Assembly (NCBI GenBank): GCA_025617375.2
Contig: JAMYGW020000015.1
Location: forward strand, 183,526-247,525
Direction of reading: 5' to 3'
Length of the DNA: 64,000 bases
Origin: Acarospora socialis
Taxonomy: Eukaryota; Ascomycota; Lecanoromycetes; Acarosporales; Acarosporaceae
In this document: one piece after another, positions 10,036 through 39,894 of the stretch
Position numbering within the stretch: position 1 is the stretch's first letter
Layout of the letters: each line of letters starts with the position of its first letter
Notes under the pieces: model-generated
Told to the model about the DNA's origin: nothing
The model's input: only the letters and a program-made list of their open reading frames with translations
Database searches by the model: none
Made by a program: the position numbers and the translations under genes

Positions 10036-13000
10036 TGTTTTAATTGTGGTAAATAAACCAAATAAAATTAACAATAGTAAACTGTTGTCTGCTAAATAAA
10101 GATATGGTATTAAAATATAAAAAATTAATCCAACTAATATATATAAAGCATAAGATGTAATAACACCAGTATCTAAGCTAGCAATATTTCTACTAAGATT
10201 AACTAATCCTTTTTCTAGACCATAAGGTCCTAATAATTCTACAGAACCTTTATCTATAACCTTAGTAGTTTGACCTCCTAATTTAAGAATAAGACCAGTC
10301 ACATATTTGTTATAAAATAGTTCAATTAAAAACCGTTGGTTAAAAAAACTAAATATGTTATAACCAAGTCTAGTAAACTTAAAATGAAGAAGTATTTTAG
10401 GTAAAAATTCGGATAAAACTATAGATATAACACATAATAATATGGTTAAAATTAAAGGTAGTAATTTAAATAGAGTTGGAACAGCAAACTCAGTGTCTAA
10501 CATTATTTCATGTGACGGATGTATAAATAAACTGTTATCTGAAAAAAACCCAGAAGCTAAGCCTAAAAATATATCCTTAGTTACATAACCAAAAAAGATA
10601 GAAAAAATAGCCAATATGATTAGAGGTAAACTCATAAATATATCACCTTCATGAACTTGTCTATAATTAACTAAAGGTCCATTAGGGTTAGTTAAAAAGG
10701 TTAAATATAAAACTTTAACTGAGTATAGGGTAGTAAACATAGCACCAATAGTGGCTATGAAATAAACAACCGTACTAGAAAAGTAGAACTGTCCATATGC
10801 CGATTCAAGTATAAAGTCCTTAGAGTAGAATCCAGTCATAAAAGGGAAGGCTACTAAACTAAGAGAAGCAATTAACATAACTGAATATGTTAAAGGTAAG
10901 AAAGGTCTTAATCCACCATATTTTCTAAAATCTTGGTTATCAGCTACAGCATGTATTACCGCACCTGCACCTAAGAATAAAAGCCCTTTATAGAAAGCAT
11001 GGTTAACTAAATGAAATAAAGCAATGTTATAAGAAGACAAACCTACTGCTATTACCATCATACCTAATTGCTAATTATATATATAATATAATTTGGACCA
11101 TTTCTTTATTAGTCTCTGTATTTTTCTCATTTATCTTTGAATGCAATTCATTGGTTAAACTTGCCTATATCACTAGTACTCTTACTATATGTTAGTAGTG
11201 GATAGAATTGTCTGATTAAATTTATTCTGCTGGCTTTTTTGGTTTTCAAAGGATATTTACTAAAATAGTTATCTATTAGACTCAATAATTCGGTTTTTCT
11301 AAAAACAATATATTTAAAGGCATCTATCTTAGGACTAAATATATCTATTCTTCCTCCATATAAACTTATTAGTGGTTCGAGTAAAAATCTATTTTTTTGA
11401 GATATACCTATAAATACTTGTCCGGATTTTTCACAATAATATACTGAACCATCACTATCTATAAACCCGCTTAATCATCCATTATTATATGTTAAAATTA
11501 AAGGATACTTTAATTCTATACCGTATTTTACACATAGTTTATTCATTTGTAACATCCTGGTCGGATTTCTTATTAAACCATTCATAGCATTTATTAAGTT
11601 AATTAAACCCTTTTTATGTCTTAATTTATATCTTAAAGCATTAGCATTTGAAATAGGTTTAATGGTTCCACCAAATTTTTGTTTTACAAGATATAATGCC
11701 TGTTTATCTCGGATATCTATAGTGATTTCACAGCTAGCATATCCTTTTTTTGTTAAAATAAAATAACCGTCTCCATCTATTAAACCAGCCAACCATTCAT
11801 GGAATTTTTGTGATTCTTTAAGAGCAAATTTTTCAGCAATGCAGATATCTTCAACAATATTACAAGTTTTTAATAAATTAACCGTACTATAATTATTTAC
11901 AATATATTTTAGGCTTTGGCGCCACTGCACAGGCTTTTCCTCTACATGAGTACCTAAGCCTAAAAACCCTCCTTGTAAATTACACAGAAGACCAGGCGTA
12001 GCAGCCTGCTGTGCACACATATCTAATATAATAACTATAATAAAAATAAAAGTAAAGATAAAGAAAAGTATTTTAAATTTTAAACTAATATTTATTAGTT
12101 TAAACTGGACTAATATCAAACGTATGGCCTCTGAGATTCCTACTAACTTGCTTAAAATAATAATTCCTCATTTTACGGACATAACAGTATAACCTAGTAT
12201 ACAGAAGTACAGCCGCTGGGCGGTAAATGAATTAAAAGAGCTATTATTAACATGAGTATATATATACTCATGAGCTTTGGTTATCTGCGAATTGATTATT
12301 GTTTCAATAATTTCTACGCATATAGTTTGATGCCTGAATATATCTAATTGAATATATTCTCGAGCCAATTGTCGACTCATAGTAGAATAAGCTATAACCT
12401 TTTTTATGTCTTGTTGGAATAAACCAATAAGAGAACTAAACACTGTAGTAATAGCTCCAATTCATAAACAAAGTATTAAGACTGTTGAGCTATATTCTAT
12501 TAAAGGAGATGTACGCATTAATAAATAGACACCCGCTGTCACCATTGTAGCGGCGTGTATTAAAGCAGAAACAGGGGTAGGCAAATACGTTAATTTTTAA
12601 TATATATATATTAAAAATACGCAGTTATTTACATAACTGTTCGGACTATATCTTCATATATATTATTTTTCAAGCGGGAATAATAAAAGTTCAGTTCCCA
12701 ACCTATGTGTTGGAAAGTGAATACCCAGCTTACGATTTTTCTCCTCTTTCACTGGCAAGGAGTGAAAGGGAGACAGGGCAAGAAGCTAATCTATTTAAAT
12801 TATTTTTATATCTTGTTAAAAGATTTAAGTGTTCACTTTTTAAAGACTTTTTATCTTTAACTAAAAGATAAATTTTTCTTATATTAAAATAAACTATGGA
12901 TTTTTTAGTTTTTAAAGGATAAATGTTTAAATAATTAATTACTTTAGACAATTTAGTTGTATTAACTGTAGTTTCACATATACCATTGTTATTATGTGTT

Positions 13001-16000
13001 TTGCCTTTAAACACTTCAGCTAAATATCTCATTTGCTCATAATTACCTTTTTGGCTTAAATGATAACACAATTTAACTAAACCACTTTTGTCAGGTTTAT
13101 CTTTAATGATACAAGTAAAAGAACCTACAGCATCTGTAAACCCACATAATCAAGAATTACACAAGTCGGGTTTATTGTTATTTTTTAAATAAATAATTGA
13201 AGTTACGTACTTTTTATTGTACGCATCTATTCATAATTTAAATTCTTCTTTTTTAGTATCTAAAAATAGATGACCATTTAATATTGAAATTAATTTATAT
13301 AACCCCTTTTCATCATTTACTTTAAAACAATGATTATTGTTTCTTTTATCTTGTATTCGTACAACACCGAAACCTAATTTATTTTTTATATGATATAAAA
13401 TTGAGGCGTCTGTGGATATATGTACTATCTTAAATTCTAAATTTCCATCTTTATCAATTATAAAGGATCCTTTTCCTTCTAAAAACCCTATAAATCAAGA
13501 TTTAAATAGATTATCCTTTAATATATATGCTTCACGTGTAGTCTCTGAAGATCCATGACGAAAGGCCATGTTTCCTGCAGGTTGTCCCTCATATTGGATT
13601 TTTCCTAGCAAATAATTATTGAGTGGACCAATACTTAAAACGGGGTGTTCTCGCATATAGTGAAGTTTAAGGAAAGCCCACAACCATTCTCTTTTTTCCA
13701 ACCGAGACTTAACTTTTTTAGTCTCCGTGGGTAGGATACCACCCTCTAACCTAGAGATAGGAATAGAGGATTGGTACTCACCTACTTTTTTACGCCTAAT
13801 TTATAGAGCATTTCAGGTATAAAGTATGGACTTACTAATGATATTAATTTTTCCATACTTAATTTACTTATTCTAATTCTCCACATAATCTGTCCATTAG
13901 GATTACTACGTTTATTTGCAGAAGCTTTTATACCAAATTTTACATTTAAAACATTTATTAGTCTTAATACCTCAACTTCAGTAAAGTTATCAGTACATAT
14001 TTTTACACTACTGTCAGTAAAGTAACCATCACCCATTATTCAATGAGCTAAAGCAACAGGAGTAAATAACTCTTCTATCTTTAAAGGTCAAATTTTTATA
14101 AATTTACCATCTATTTGTTTATATCAAAGTTGATGTAAATTAGAAATAGCAGGTAAACGTTTAGTAGAAAATCAATATTGAGTAGGTTCTTTACCTGTTA
14201 ACTTAGGATTTGGTCAAGGTGTAGCTTCAGATTCACTAGAAATAAAAGCTAAAGCATAATATTTCAAGTATTTTACATAGTGTAAAACTTTAGCTGAAAA
14301 TGTAAACTCTACTCTCCGGTTAACAAGTGGAGCGTTAACAGGATCATATATTATAGAACCGTCTCCTAATAGTTCACCAGTTATTACTTGCCATACTTTT
14401 GATGGAACTACTCATTTAGATAAAACTTCTTTAGATAAAACAGTAGAACTAAATATTCATTTATTGTTAAATAGTTTGCCTGTATCTAAATAAACTGCAA
14501 CAGTACTACGGTTAATTTGTAGTACATTGGCACACTCCAATTTAGTTTTAAATGGAGCTCCTTTAACTAGCCCTTGTAGGCTTTCCAACAAATTATTTAT
14601 ATCATAAACTCATATAAGAAGTTTTTTAGACCCTTTACTAGTAGTATGAAGACTTATTTTTGATATATTTAGATTATTATTAGAATAAATAGTATTTTTT
14701 ACATCTGAAGTACCTAAAAAGCAACTTATAAAAAAGAGTTTAATTTTTAATCAACCTTCCCAAAGCTCACGGTGTATAAGAGGAACTCTCTGTCTATGGT
14801 TGACTTAACACCGATTACACCTGTCAAATAAATAGAGCTTCCGACTGTACATTCAGCCACATTTCAGTGACCCCGTGGTGACCCAGTCTGTAGCGATACA
14901 TTAAAATACCGACGGTCTCAACTACGGAATGTCTTGACCGTTTTCACCTCAGTTGCTTTTAAGTCCAGAAGTGTCTGGATTATCCATACGTACAAGATAT
15001 ATTTGGTTTAATCCTTGCTATATCTCTGGCATGGTTCTACGGCCTAACTTTACCATAGCTTTGCTGCTACTGTTATTTGGCCGTTTACGACTCATTCCAT
15101 ATGTGAATCGCCATAGGTAACCAAACATGTAATCCAACTTGAGAACTTTTAGCCATAGCACCAATTAACAAGCAAATTCCTATAATAGTGACAATATTTT
15201 CACTAACATAAGGAGCTAATGAAAATACAGTAGAATAATCTAGATTACCAAAAGATCATAATATAGTGAACAAACCAATTGTTAAAAAACAATCACCTAC
15301 TCTGTTTGTTAAAAAGGCAGAGATGGAGCTTTGATTTGCAGCTATTCTAGTAAATCAAAAACTTACTAAAAGATATGAACAAATTCCAACACCTTCTCAC
15401 CCTACAAACATTAATAAAAAGTTATTTGCAGTTACAAGAATAATCATCATAAATGTGAATAAACTTAAATAACTGAAAAATCTTTGGTTGTGCATTTCAG
15501 CCAAATTTATCCTACTATTGATTTATTGTATTTGATACTAACAATGGTTATTTATCTTCAAAACTTCTACCTATATTCATACCAGATTTTATCTTTCTAA
15601 TTGAATTTATACCCTCAAGCGTAAGATGAGAACAATTAATCATTAAACTATGAATTTTACATCAATCAAGATAATCATAGAGTTTTATACCAATTAAAGA
15701 GTTTTTATTAAAAAATGGAACTATTGTATTGGTAATATCAGTAAAGTCAACTATTGTTAAACTAACAGCAGACTTACCGCCATATTTGTATATCTTTCCA
15801 GACCCAAAATATTCAACTATTTTCTCCATTAATCTAAGATCCCTACTATGTTGAGATATTCTAAATCTCAATTGTACTCGATAACCTAATTTACTATTGG
15901 TTGATGGTATACGAACATCAAAGTTCCCCTCAGCGCTGACAAATCCTGAAATTCAATTAGGGTCTAAGATTACATTATAATTTATTACAGGTCTTTCAAC

Positions 16001-17164
16001 AGGAGTATATCCATCAAACTCTGATTTTAACATGTTAGATAAACCTAAATTCATGGATGCTTTTATATTCACTATTTGATATAAACCTTCAACAGTAAGA
16101 TGAGCTTTATTATTTACAAGTTTTACCGCTTGTTTAAATAATAAAAAATCTGCGGCTTTTTGAGTTAATAACGGATATTTTTCTAAATGAATAATAAGTT
16201 TATTTAAATCTTCATTTGAATCTAATGAATAATTAACTATATCTCGGTTTCGAGCTAAATGAATAGAACCTATATCACCCAAGTATTGTTGTAATAGATA
16301 TAATAAGTTAAGATCTTTTGTGTGTAGACCTATTTGAAATTTCAATTGAACACGTCAACCTAATTTACGAGTTTTATTTCTATCTACTACTATACTAAAT
16401 GAACCCTCACCGTCTATTAAACCAGATCAGACTCCAGGATTTATAATAGTAGAATTATAGGTAGAAAATTTTTTTAAATCGAATAGCTTAGACGGGATTT
16501 TGACATAGGAGTTTCAACCTTGTTGCATGTTGAAACCGAGTTTTACACCTCTGTTTCTTTTGAAACCCCTTAGAGTACACCTTAAATCCATTAAATGTGG
16601 CTTAATGGATCAACTGCCGTCTACTCTTTGCTCTTTTACAACCATACTGTTTAGTATAGTTGACTTAGATCCGCGATTGTCCATTTCGTTTTCACTCATC
16701 TTAAGGCTTATTACCGTACCTGAGTAGTTACTTCAGCCACTCATAGTTTTTCAACTACAGCTTGGTACCTTAAGCTTTAGGAGTTCCCCGGAGTTTGGCA
16801 ATTTACCCCCATAGACGCGTTTTCCCTTAACGCGACCCCGAGGGTCATGACTCATATATCCTATTGAATAGATATGTACCAAAGAAGAAACTATTAACAC
16901 AGGTATTAACATAGAAACTGTTAAAGAATCAAAGTTAAAACCTCACAAAACATTAAGTGATTCAGAGTCAATTCATTTGAATAATTCTATTGACACAGGT
17001 ATATTATTTAAACCTACTTCAAAAAAGGCAACTATTGCTAGCAATGTTGTTACAATTACAGAACTACAGGTTATTAATTGTGCTCCGCTAACTCCAACTT
17101 TTCTACCAAAAAAGCCGGAAACTATTGATCCTAATAAAGGTAACACAATTATAGCTAGATACAT
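9007..17164 (-). CDS. nad5: NADH dehydrogenase subunit 5, five exons, with C-terminal extension
   Basis: ND5 is a proton-pumping antiporter-like subunit of complex I. Inferred exons: 16841-17164 (108 codons, [20 protein letters not shown]), 15107-15492 ([12 protein letters not shown]...), a tentative 10-nt exon 13741-13750, 12375-12581 ([20 protein letters not shown]), and 9007-11070 ([15 protein letters not shown]...). Phases agree at all junctions if the 10-nt exon is used; it adds one residue (MAMLEGPTPV). The ATG overlaps the nad4L stop by one base (TAATG), as in many fungi. After the usual ND5 C-terminus (near 10035) the frame continues for about 340 residues; see the separate entry. Confidence 0.9.
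11071..12374 (-). ncRNA. Group I intron 4 of nad5
   Basis: Between ND5 residues [10 protein letters not shown] and [11 protein letters not shown]7 strand (AATCTCAGAGGCCATACG) at 12121-12150, S element (AAGAAATGGTCC) at 11091-11106, intron ends ATTAG before CAATTAGG. Confidence 0.8.
11109..12443 (-). CDS. LAGLIDADG homing endonuclease of nad5 intron 4, fused to exon
   Basis: The frame runs uninterrupted from nad5 exon 4 through the intron core to a TAA at 11109. Two LAGLIDADG motifs: '[16 protein letters not shown]' near 11800 and '[17 protein letters not shown]' near 11470, separated by the usual spacer with [21 protein letters not shown] typical two-motif LAGLIDADG_1 monomer. In-frame fusion to the upstream exon is a common expression route for intron endonucleases, presumably followed by processing. 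The coordinates start at the first in-frame start-like codon within exon 4. Looks intact. Confidence 0.85.
12582..13740 (-). ncRNA. Group I intron 3 of nad5
   Basis: P7 strand (ATCTTCAGAGACTACACG) near 13530-13560, P-type element (GCAGGAAACATGG) near 13565-13580, S element near 12640-12655. Its 5' boundary depends on a tentative 10-nt exon. Confidence 0.7.
12730..13701 (-). CDS. LAGLIDADG homing endonuclease of nad5 intron 3
   Basis: 324 codons from a start-like codon at 13701, open further upstream ([19 protein letters not shown]) and possibly fused to the preceding exon. Motifs: '[18 protein letters not shown]' near 13490 and '[15 protein letters not shown]' near 13150. The second has Val where an acidic or Gly residue is commoner, so activity is uncertain. 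The N-terminal part overlaps the intron core ([19 protein letters not shown] is the translated P/P7 region). No internal stop when TGA is Trp. Confidence 0.8.
13751..15106 (-). ncRNA. Group I intron 2 of nad5
   Basis: Core of the 'GACTGGGTCAC...GTACAGTCGGAAG' subtype at 14825-14960, like cob introns 2 and 3. The 3' boundary is tentative because the next exon may be only 10 nt. Confidence 0.65.
13782..14803 (-). CDS. LAGLIDADG_2-type homing endonuclease of nad5 intron 2, with NUMOD1-like domain
   Basis: Open from 14803 (just after a TAA) to the TAA at 13782; start codon uncertain. N-terminal third resembles a NUMOD1 DNA-binding module ([20 protein letters not shown]), followed by a LAGLIDADG_2 nuclease: '[18 protein letters not shown]', then '[20 protein letters not shown]'. 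Such fusions bind DNA through the helix-turn-helix-like module and cut through the LAGLIDADG core. No internal stop with TGA as Trp. Confidence 0.82.
15493..16840 (-). ncRNA. Group I intron 1 of nad5 (IC-like core)
   Basis: Between YMSHDP and HNQRFFSYL. The 5' third (16590-16840) has a core unlike the other introns here, with 'AATTGCCAAACTCCGGGGAA' and 'ACGGTAATAAGCC', typical of IC-type introns. Ends in AAATG. Confidence 0.7.
15548..16528 (-). CDS. LAGLIDADG homing endonuclease of nad5 intron 1
   Basis: 326 residues from ATG 16528 ([20 protein letters not shown]), TGA as Trp, no internal stop. Motifs: '[18 protein letters not shown]' near residue 45 and '[17 protein letters not shown]' near residue 190; the second is slightly divergent. 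Two-domain LAGLIDADG_1 layout of the usual length. Free-standing within the intron, 3' of the core. Probably functional. Confidence 0.88.
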
Positions 17165-17433
17165 TATTTATATTCTATTGCAATGCTTCCTCTTAATCTA
17201 TAAAAAGCTACTAATATACCTAAACCTATAGCTGATTCTGCACCAGCTATTGCTATAACATATATAGCATATGTTTGGCCTAATATATCATCAAAGCTAA
17301 GTGAACTTACCAATATTAAAAACGTAATAGCTAAAAGCATTATTTCGATAGAAATAAGCATTAAGATTATATTTTTTCTATTTAAAACGAATCCTAATAT
17401 CCCTATTAAAAAAAGTATTAGTGATAAATTCAT
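17164..17433 (-). CDS. nad4L: NADH dehydrogenase subunit 4L
   Basis: 89 residues starting [20 protein letters not shown], the standard start and length of fungal ND4L, a small membrane subunit of complex I with three helices (here ending [18 protein letters not shown]). Its TAA overlaps the nad5 ATG by one base. The frame is open a further 44 codons upstream to 17565, but that stretch shows no similarity to ND4L, so the conserved ATG at 17433 is preferred. Confidence 0.93.
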   Translation of the reverse strand: MNLSLILFLIGILGFVLNRKNIILMLISIEIMLLAITFLILVSSLSFDDILGQTYAIYVIAIAGAESAIGLGILVAFYRLRGSIAIEYK

Positions 17434-17765
17434 TATATTTTTGTTTATTATGTTTAATAGTGTGTACTGGGTAATTAACAATATTATAGACAATAATCTA
17501 GAGACTAAAATATAAGATGGTAAAACATTTCTACTTATAGATGAAAATTGAAACCTGGCAAACAAACCTGAAAAAGGAGATTTAGATTTATAAAAAAGAA
17601 GAAAAGCATTAGATATAATTCATTTTATATGTTTTATATATATTTTTTTTTATATAAAACCTATAAAACATATCTAAAATAAATTATTAAAGCTCACCAT
17701 CTATAAGTTTATATGGTGATGTTTCAAATAATTTTTTCTTTTTATAAATTATTATTTGCACAAAT

Positions 17766-17806
17766 TTTGCTTTAGAGAATGAAGCTTTTGCTTTAGAGAA
17801 TGAACT
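17766..17806. repeat. Direct repeat of about 20 bp
   Basis: GCTTTTGCTTTAGAGAATGAA occurs twice in tandem (slightly diverged) just downstream of ORF 17830-18378. Confidence 0.6.
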
Positions 17807-17829
17807 TTTACCATTATAATATATATTTT

Positions 17830-18378
17830 TTATATACTATCTATAAGACGCTCTAATATATCAGAAGCATTATCCAAATAAGTTACAACTGTCTCCCATG
17901 CAGCCATTTGCTCCAACCGTATATCCAAAGGACCTGTATTAGCATGAAGCTGTATTTGCTCTAGAACGCGAGCCAACAGCCGCATAATTTCCTCATAATC
18001 ACCTATCAATGCAGGATAAGCGGTAGCAAAAACATCGTGCCGGTTAGTCATCTGTGCCAGATCACTAGTAAACATTTCCTTGAGTGCTAGTAAGTTAAGC
18101 GAAACATCACCCCTTGTTTCATCTACATTATGAAAGATGTTTCAAAAAAAATCCAAATCACCCGGAAGAGCTATATTTGTGTAACCCGCACTATCAAAGG
18201 GTACAACACTAAAAAAAACAACCCCTAATCCGAAAAAAAGTAACCAAAAATTCCTAGTCAGTATAGTTGCTGGACTAACTGCAGCAGCTACCACTACAGC
18301 TTGGTCCAGCAGATATCTTTTTTGTTCCGCTTTATTATGGATTTTTATTTTAATCCTTTTATTTGTTGATTGTATCAT
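17830..18378 (-). CDS. Helical membrane-anchored ORF, family of unknown function (182 aa)
   Basis: One frame from ATG 18378 (MIQSTNKRIKIKIHNKAEQK) with one TGA Trp. A basic N-terminus, one strong transmembrane segment (FWLLFFGLGVVFFSVVPF), then an amphipathic helical C-terminus: 'FATAYPALIGDYEEIMRLL' and 'MAAWETVVTYLDNASDILER'. The C-terminal half aligns with ORF 19168-19866 ('FAANHPVLLRDYEIIQTI', 'IAEWDTLADELEKLIRNLD'). Base composition is less AT-rich than the neighbours. I recognise no known family; paired related ORFs flank the atp6 fragment and tRNA-Cys. Confidence 0.7.
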
Positions 18379-18636
18379 TTTTATTTAAATTTTTAAATAT
18401 AATTTTTGACAGGTAGCCCTTTTACTAGTTTAAAATGTATTTTTTTTAGGTTAGTTTTAGCTAATTATCTTTAGTCTTTAGAGATGTTATTTTTCTTTAT
18501 AAGCTAAAAATACAGATAAAACTATTTACATTTTATTCATAAATACTTATTATATCTTTTTCTTATTAGCTATCTAATAATATCTAGCTAAAAAGAGTTA
18601 AGCCAAGTGTATTTTAGTTAGTTACATGATGACTCT
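18379..18636. other. Intergenic AT-rich spacer
   Basis: Contains only AT-rich sequence with several TAGCTA-type words; nothing recognisable as a gene. Confidence 0.4.
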
Positions 18637-18667
<31 letters not shown>

Positions 18668-18714
18668 AGGACAGGGACAGGGACAGCCACAGAGACAGGG
18701 ACAGGGACAGCCAC
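18637..18714. repeat. Hexanucleotide repeat (GGGACA)n abutting tRNA-Cys
   Basis: About 13 units of GGGACA with variants (AGGACA, AGCCACA, GAGACA) run directly into the acceptor end of tRNA-Cys, whose plus-strand sequence is itself AGGGACAC. The array looks like an expansion of the tRNA 3' end by slippage. Confidence 0.9.
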
Positions 18715-18786
18715 AGGGACACGGAGGAATCGAACCCCTTATTTTTGATCTGCAATCAAATTGTAGAGCCATCTACAACATATCCC
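18715..18786 (-). tRNA. trnC: tRNA-Cys (GCA)
   Basis: 72-nt cloverleaf: acceptor GGGATAT/GTGTCCC (with G-U pairs), D stem GTAG/CTAC, anticodon stem TTTGA/TCAAA with loop TTGCAGA (anticodon GCA), T loop TTCGATT. One A-C mismatch at the base of the T stem. Confidence 0.92.
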
Positions 18787-18844
18787 TTTTTATTCTGTAT
18801 CAATTATACAAACAAAAAACCAGATATTACTTCTTATCTATATA

Positions 18845-19167
18845 TTATATATATACACAAGTAATAAATGTAAAAAACTCCAAACCATGTTTATTAAAGC
18901 CTAATATAGTTGCACCTAAAACTATTGTAAAGCTTATGAAAAATGTAAGTATAAAATGGGATGTTGAAGCAAAACTATACGGAACCATTCCTATTAAATT
19001 ATTTACTAAGATAAATATAAATAGCGCAGAGATAAAAGGAAAATAGATTTGCCCTTTATTTGCATTTATTTGATTTATAACTATGCTATGTATAGTAGCA
19101 TATATTGACTCTTGACTTAGTGAGCAAAAATTAGAAACAACTCTGTTAAAATAAACCGTCCTTAGAC
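18845..19167 (-). pseudogene. atp6: atp6 middle fragment
   Basis: The frame from about 19100 to 18870 encodes the conserved centre of ATP synthase subunit a: 'LSQESIYATIHSIVINQINA', 'GQIYFPFISALFIFILVNNL', 'IGMVPYSFASTSHFILTF'. It lacks the N-terminus (upstream is an unrelated ORF in another frame) and the C-terminus, ending 'EFFTFITCVYI' at a TAA next to tRNA-Cys. The missing C-terminal part exists as two orphan copies at 55509-55754 and 59505-59699, on the same strand but upstream in transcription order. Either a remnant with the complete gene elsewhere, or one piece of a fragmented gene. Confidence 0.7.
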
Positions 19168-19866
19168 CTAATTAGAAGGACTACCAGCACCGCCTCCGCC
19201 ATCATTATTAGCTCTCCCGGCAATTTCTTCCGCGGCTCGTTGGATATCTTCTGAATCAGTATCGCTACCAAAATCATAATTAGGGTCCAAATTACGTATT
19301 AATTTCTCCAATTCGTCAGCCAAAGTATCCCACTCAGCGATGACAGATTCAAAACGAGTAACAGCTTCAGCAAATTGGTATGATTCAAGCTGTATAGATT
19401 CTACTATAATACGGTCAGTAATAGTTTGAATAATTTCGTAATCTCTTAATAAAACAGGATGGTTAGCAGCAAACAGGCTGTGATTGCTGTTTAATAATTG
19501 CATCATATTATGAGCCATACTTGGCTCTTGTCTAAATTGATGCATCAAATTACGTCTGTAAGTGTTTACATCCTGTAACATATCTACTAGCTTAGGCAAC
19601 ATAGGGTCTACTGTATTAACAACAGTCCCTCCGCCACCTCCACCCTCAGGCATGAAAGAAAATGCGGTTACAAAACAAATAGCTAAGATAGCGAAAGGGA
19701 AAAAACTAATAGTCAATCCACTTGTAGTCGTAGTCGTACCCATCATGAGATGTCTTTTCTGAGAAGATTTAACTTTATAGTAGGGTAAAGTCGGACGGTT
19801 TTTCTGTAATATTTTTGTATTTTGGCTCATATGTAATGTAGATATAATATTTATTTTTATACGCAT
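19168..19866 (-). CDS. Membrane-anchored helical ORF, paralogue of ORF 17830-18378 (232 aa)
   Basis: Starts at ATG 19866, ends at TAG. Basic N-terminus, one hydrophobic segment (LTISFFPFAILAICFVTAF), a six-glycine linker (EGGGGGGTVV), then a helix-rich soluble part with 'FAANHPVLLRDYEIIQ', 'AVTRFESVIAEWDTLADELE', and an acidic tail ending GGGGAGSPSN. Strong similarity of the helical part to ORF 17830-18378. It directly precedes the atp6 fragment and follows cox2. Type II membrane topology is likely; function unknown. Confidence 0.75.
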   Translation of the reverse strand: MRIKINIISTLHMSQNTKILQKNRPTLPYYKVKSSQKRHLMMGTTTTTSGLTISFFPFAILAICFVTAFSFMPEGGGGGGTVVNTVDPMLPKLVDMLQDVNTYRRNLMHQFRQEPSMAHNMMQLLNSNHSLFAANHPVLLRDYEIIQTITDRIIVESIQLESYQFAEAVTRFESVIAEWDTLADELEKLIRNLDPNYDFGSDTDSEDIQRAAEEIAGRANNDGGGGAGSPSN

Positions 19867-20149
19867 AAGATCCTAGTAAAGATATTACCACTATAAAAAG
19901 GATCTAGCAGTTTAGCTAGATAGAAACCTATTAAATGGTATAAGTTAAAGATATTTAATGGATCTATATATATTTATAAAAACAACTATAGTAGCCTATT
20001 TTAGACTATTTTTTCTGACCAGCTTGTCAACTGATAACAGTTTACGGTCAACGCTTAACAGTTGACTGTTGCTAGTAGAATTATTTGTTAGTATTTATAA
20101 TGAAGCATGGCTAAAGGTATACGGGGATTGAATCTGTCCGCCCATATAT

Positions 20150-20920
20150 TTACTGTTCTTCTAACCAAGCTAAAAACTTTTCGATTGATACTGATTCTAT
20201 CACAATAGGCATAGAACTATGAAGAATTCCACAAAGCTCTGAACATTGACCATAAAAGACACCTTCTCTATTAATCAACACAGAAACTTGATTCAGACGT
20301 CCAGGATATGCGTCACACTTAATACCTAAGGCTGGACAGGCATAACTGTGTATTACATCAGCTCCTGTAACAATAAATCTAATGTGTGTTAATTCTGGAA
20401 CAATAACTCTATTGTCTACTTCTAACATTCTTAATGCACCATCCTCTAAATCTGACTCTGGTACTAAATATGAATCAAATTCTATGAATTCTTCATCACT
20501 GTTTAAAAAATCAGGATATTGATAGCTTCAGTATCATTGATGTCCTTCTGCTAAAACTGACATAGCAGGATCACTTACCTCATCCATTAAATATAATAAT
20601 TTAAAAGATGGAAACGCTATTAAGATTAAAATTAAAGCAGGTGTGATTGTTCAGATTAATTCTATTAATGTTCCATGGTTCAGATATTTGTGAGATATAG
20701 GTGCTTTATCGTTAGAGTAGTTTCTAATAATAGATAATAATATTCAGCCTACACCAAATAGAATTATTACTAAATAAAACAAGATGTTATCATGTAATTC
20801 TACAAGCCCTTCCATTTGTGGTGTTGCACTATCTTGAAAATACATACCCCATGGTCTGGGTGCGTCACAATATTCAAAATAAGAAAATGCTTTATTAGTT
20901 TCAAATAATGATCATAACAT
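20150..20920 (-). CDS. cox2: Cytochrome c oxidase subunit 2, in frame with cox1
   Basis: COX2 carries the CuA site of complex IV. From ATG 20920 ([20 protein letters not shown]) the frame gives the signature '[20 protein letters not shown]', two membrane helices, 'EGHQWYWSYQYPDF' and the CuA loop '[19 protein letters not shown]'; TAA at 20150. The usual length is met (256 aa). There is no stop between the end of COX1 and this ATG, so it could be translated as a cox1-cox2 fusion. Confidence 0.95.
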
Positions 20921-20935
20921 TATAAAACATAAAAC

Positions 20936-21025
20936 AAGAATTATAGATAAGATTTTAGAGAGATCAAACTTAAAATTTAAGTTAAAGATTTTAGAGAGAT
21001 CAAACTTTAAATTTAAGTTAAATTT

Positions 21026-21026
<1 letters not shown>
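20936..21026 (-). repeat. 36-bp direct repeat in the COX1-COX2 linker
   Basis: On the minus strand AACTTAAATTT..AAGTTTGATCTCTCTAAAATCTT occurs twice in tandem, translating to FNLNLKFDLSK IFNLNFKFDLSK. It sits exactly where a COX1 stop codon is expected (after SLPLQS) and keeps the frame open into cox2. Confidence 0.85.
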
Positions 21027-39886
<18,860 letters not shown>

Positions 39887-39894
39887 ACATTATA

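Noticed and set aside
17164-17565. Longer nad4L starting at 17565
   Set aside because: The added 44 residues do not resemble ND4L; the conserved start is ATG 17433.
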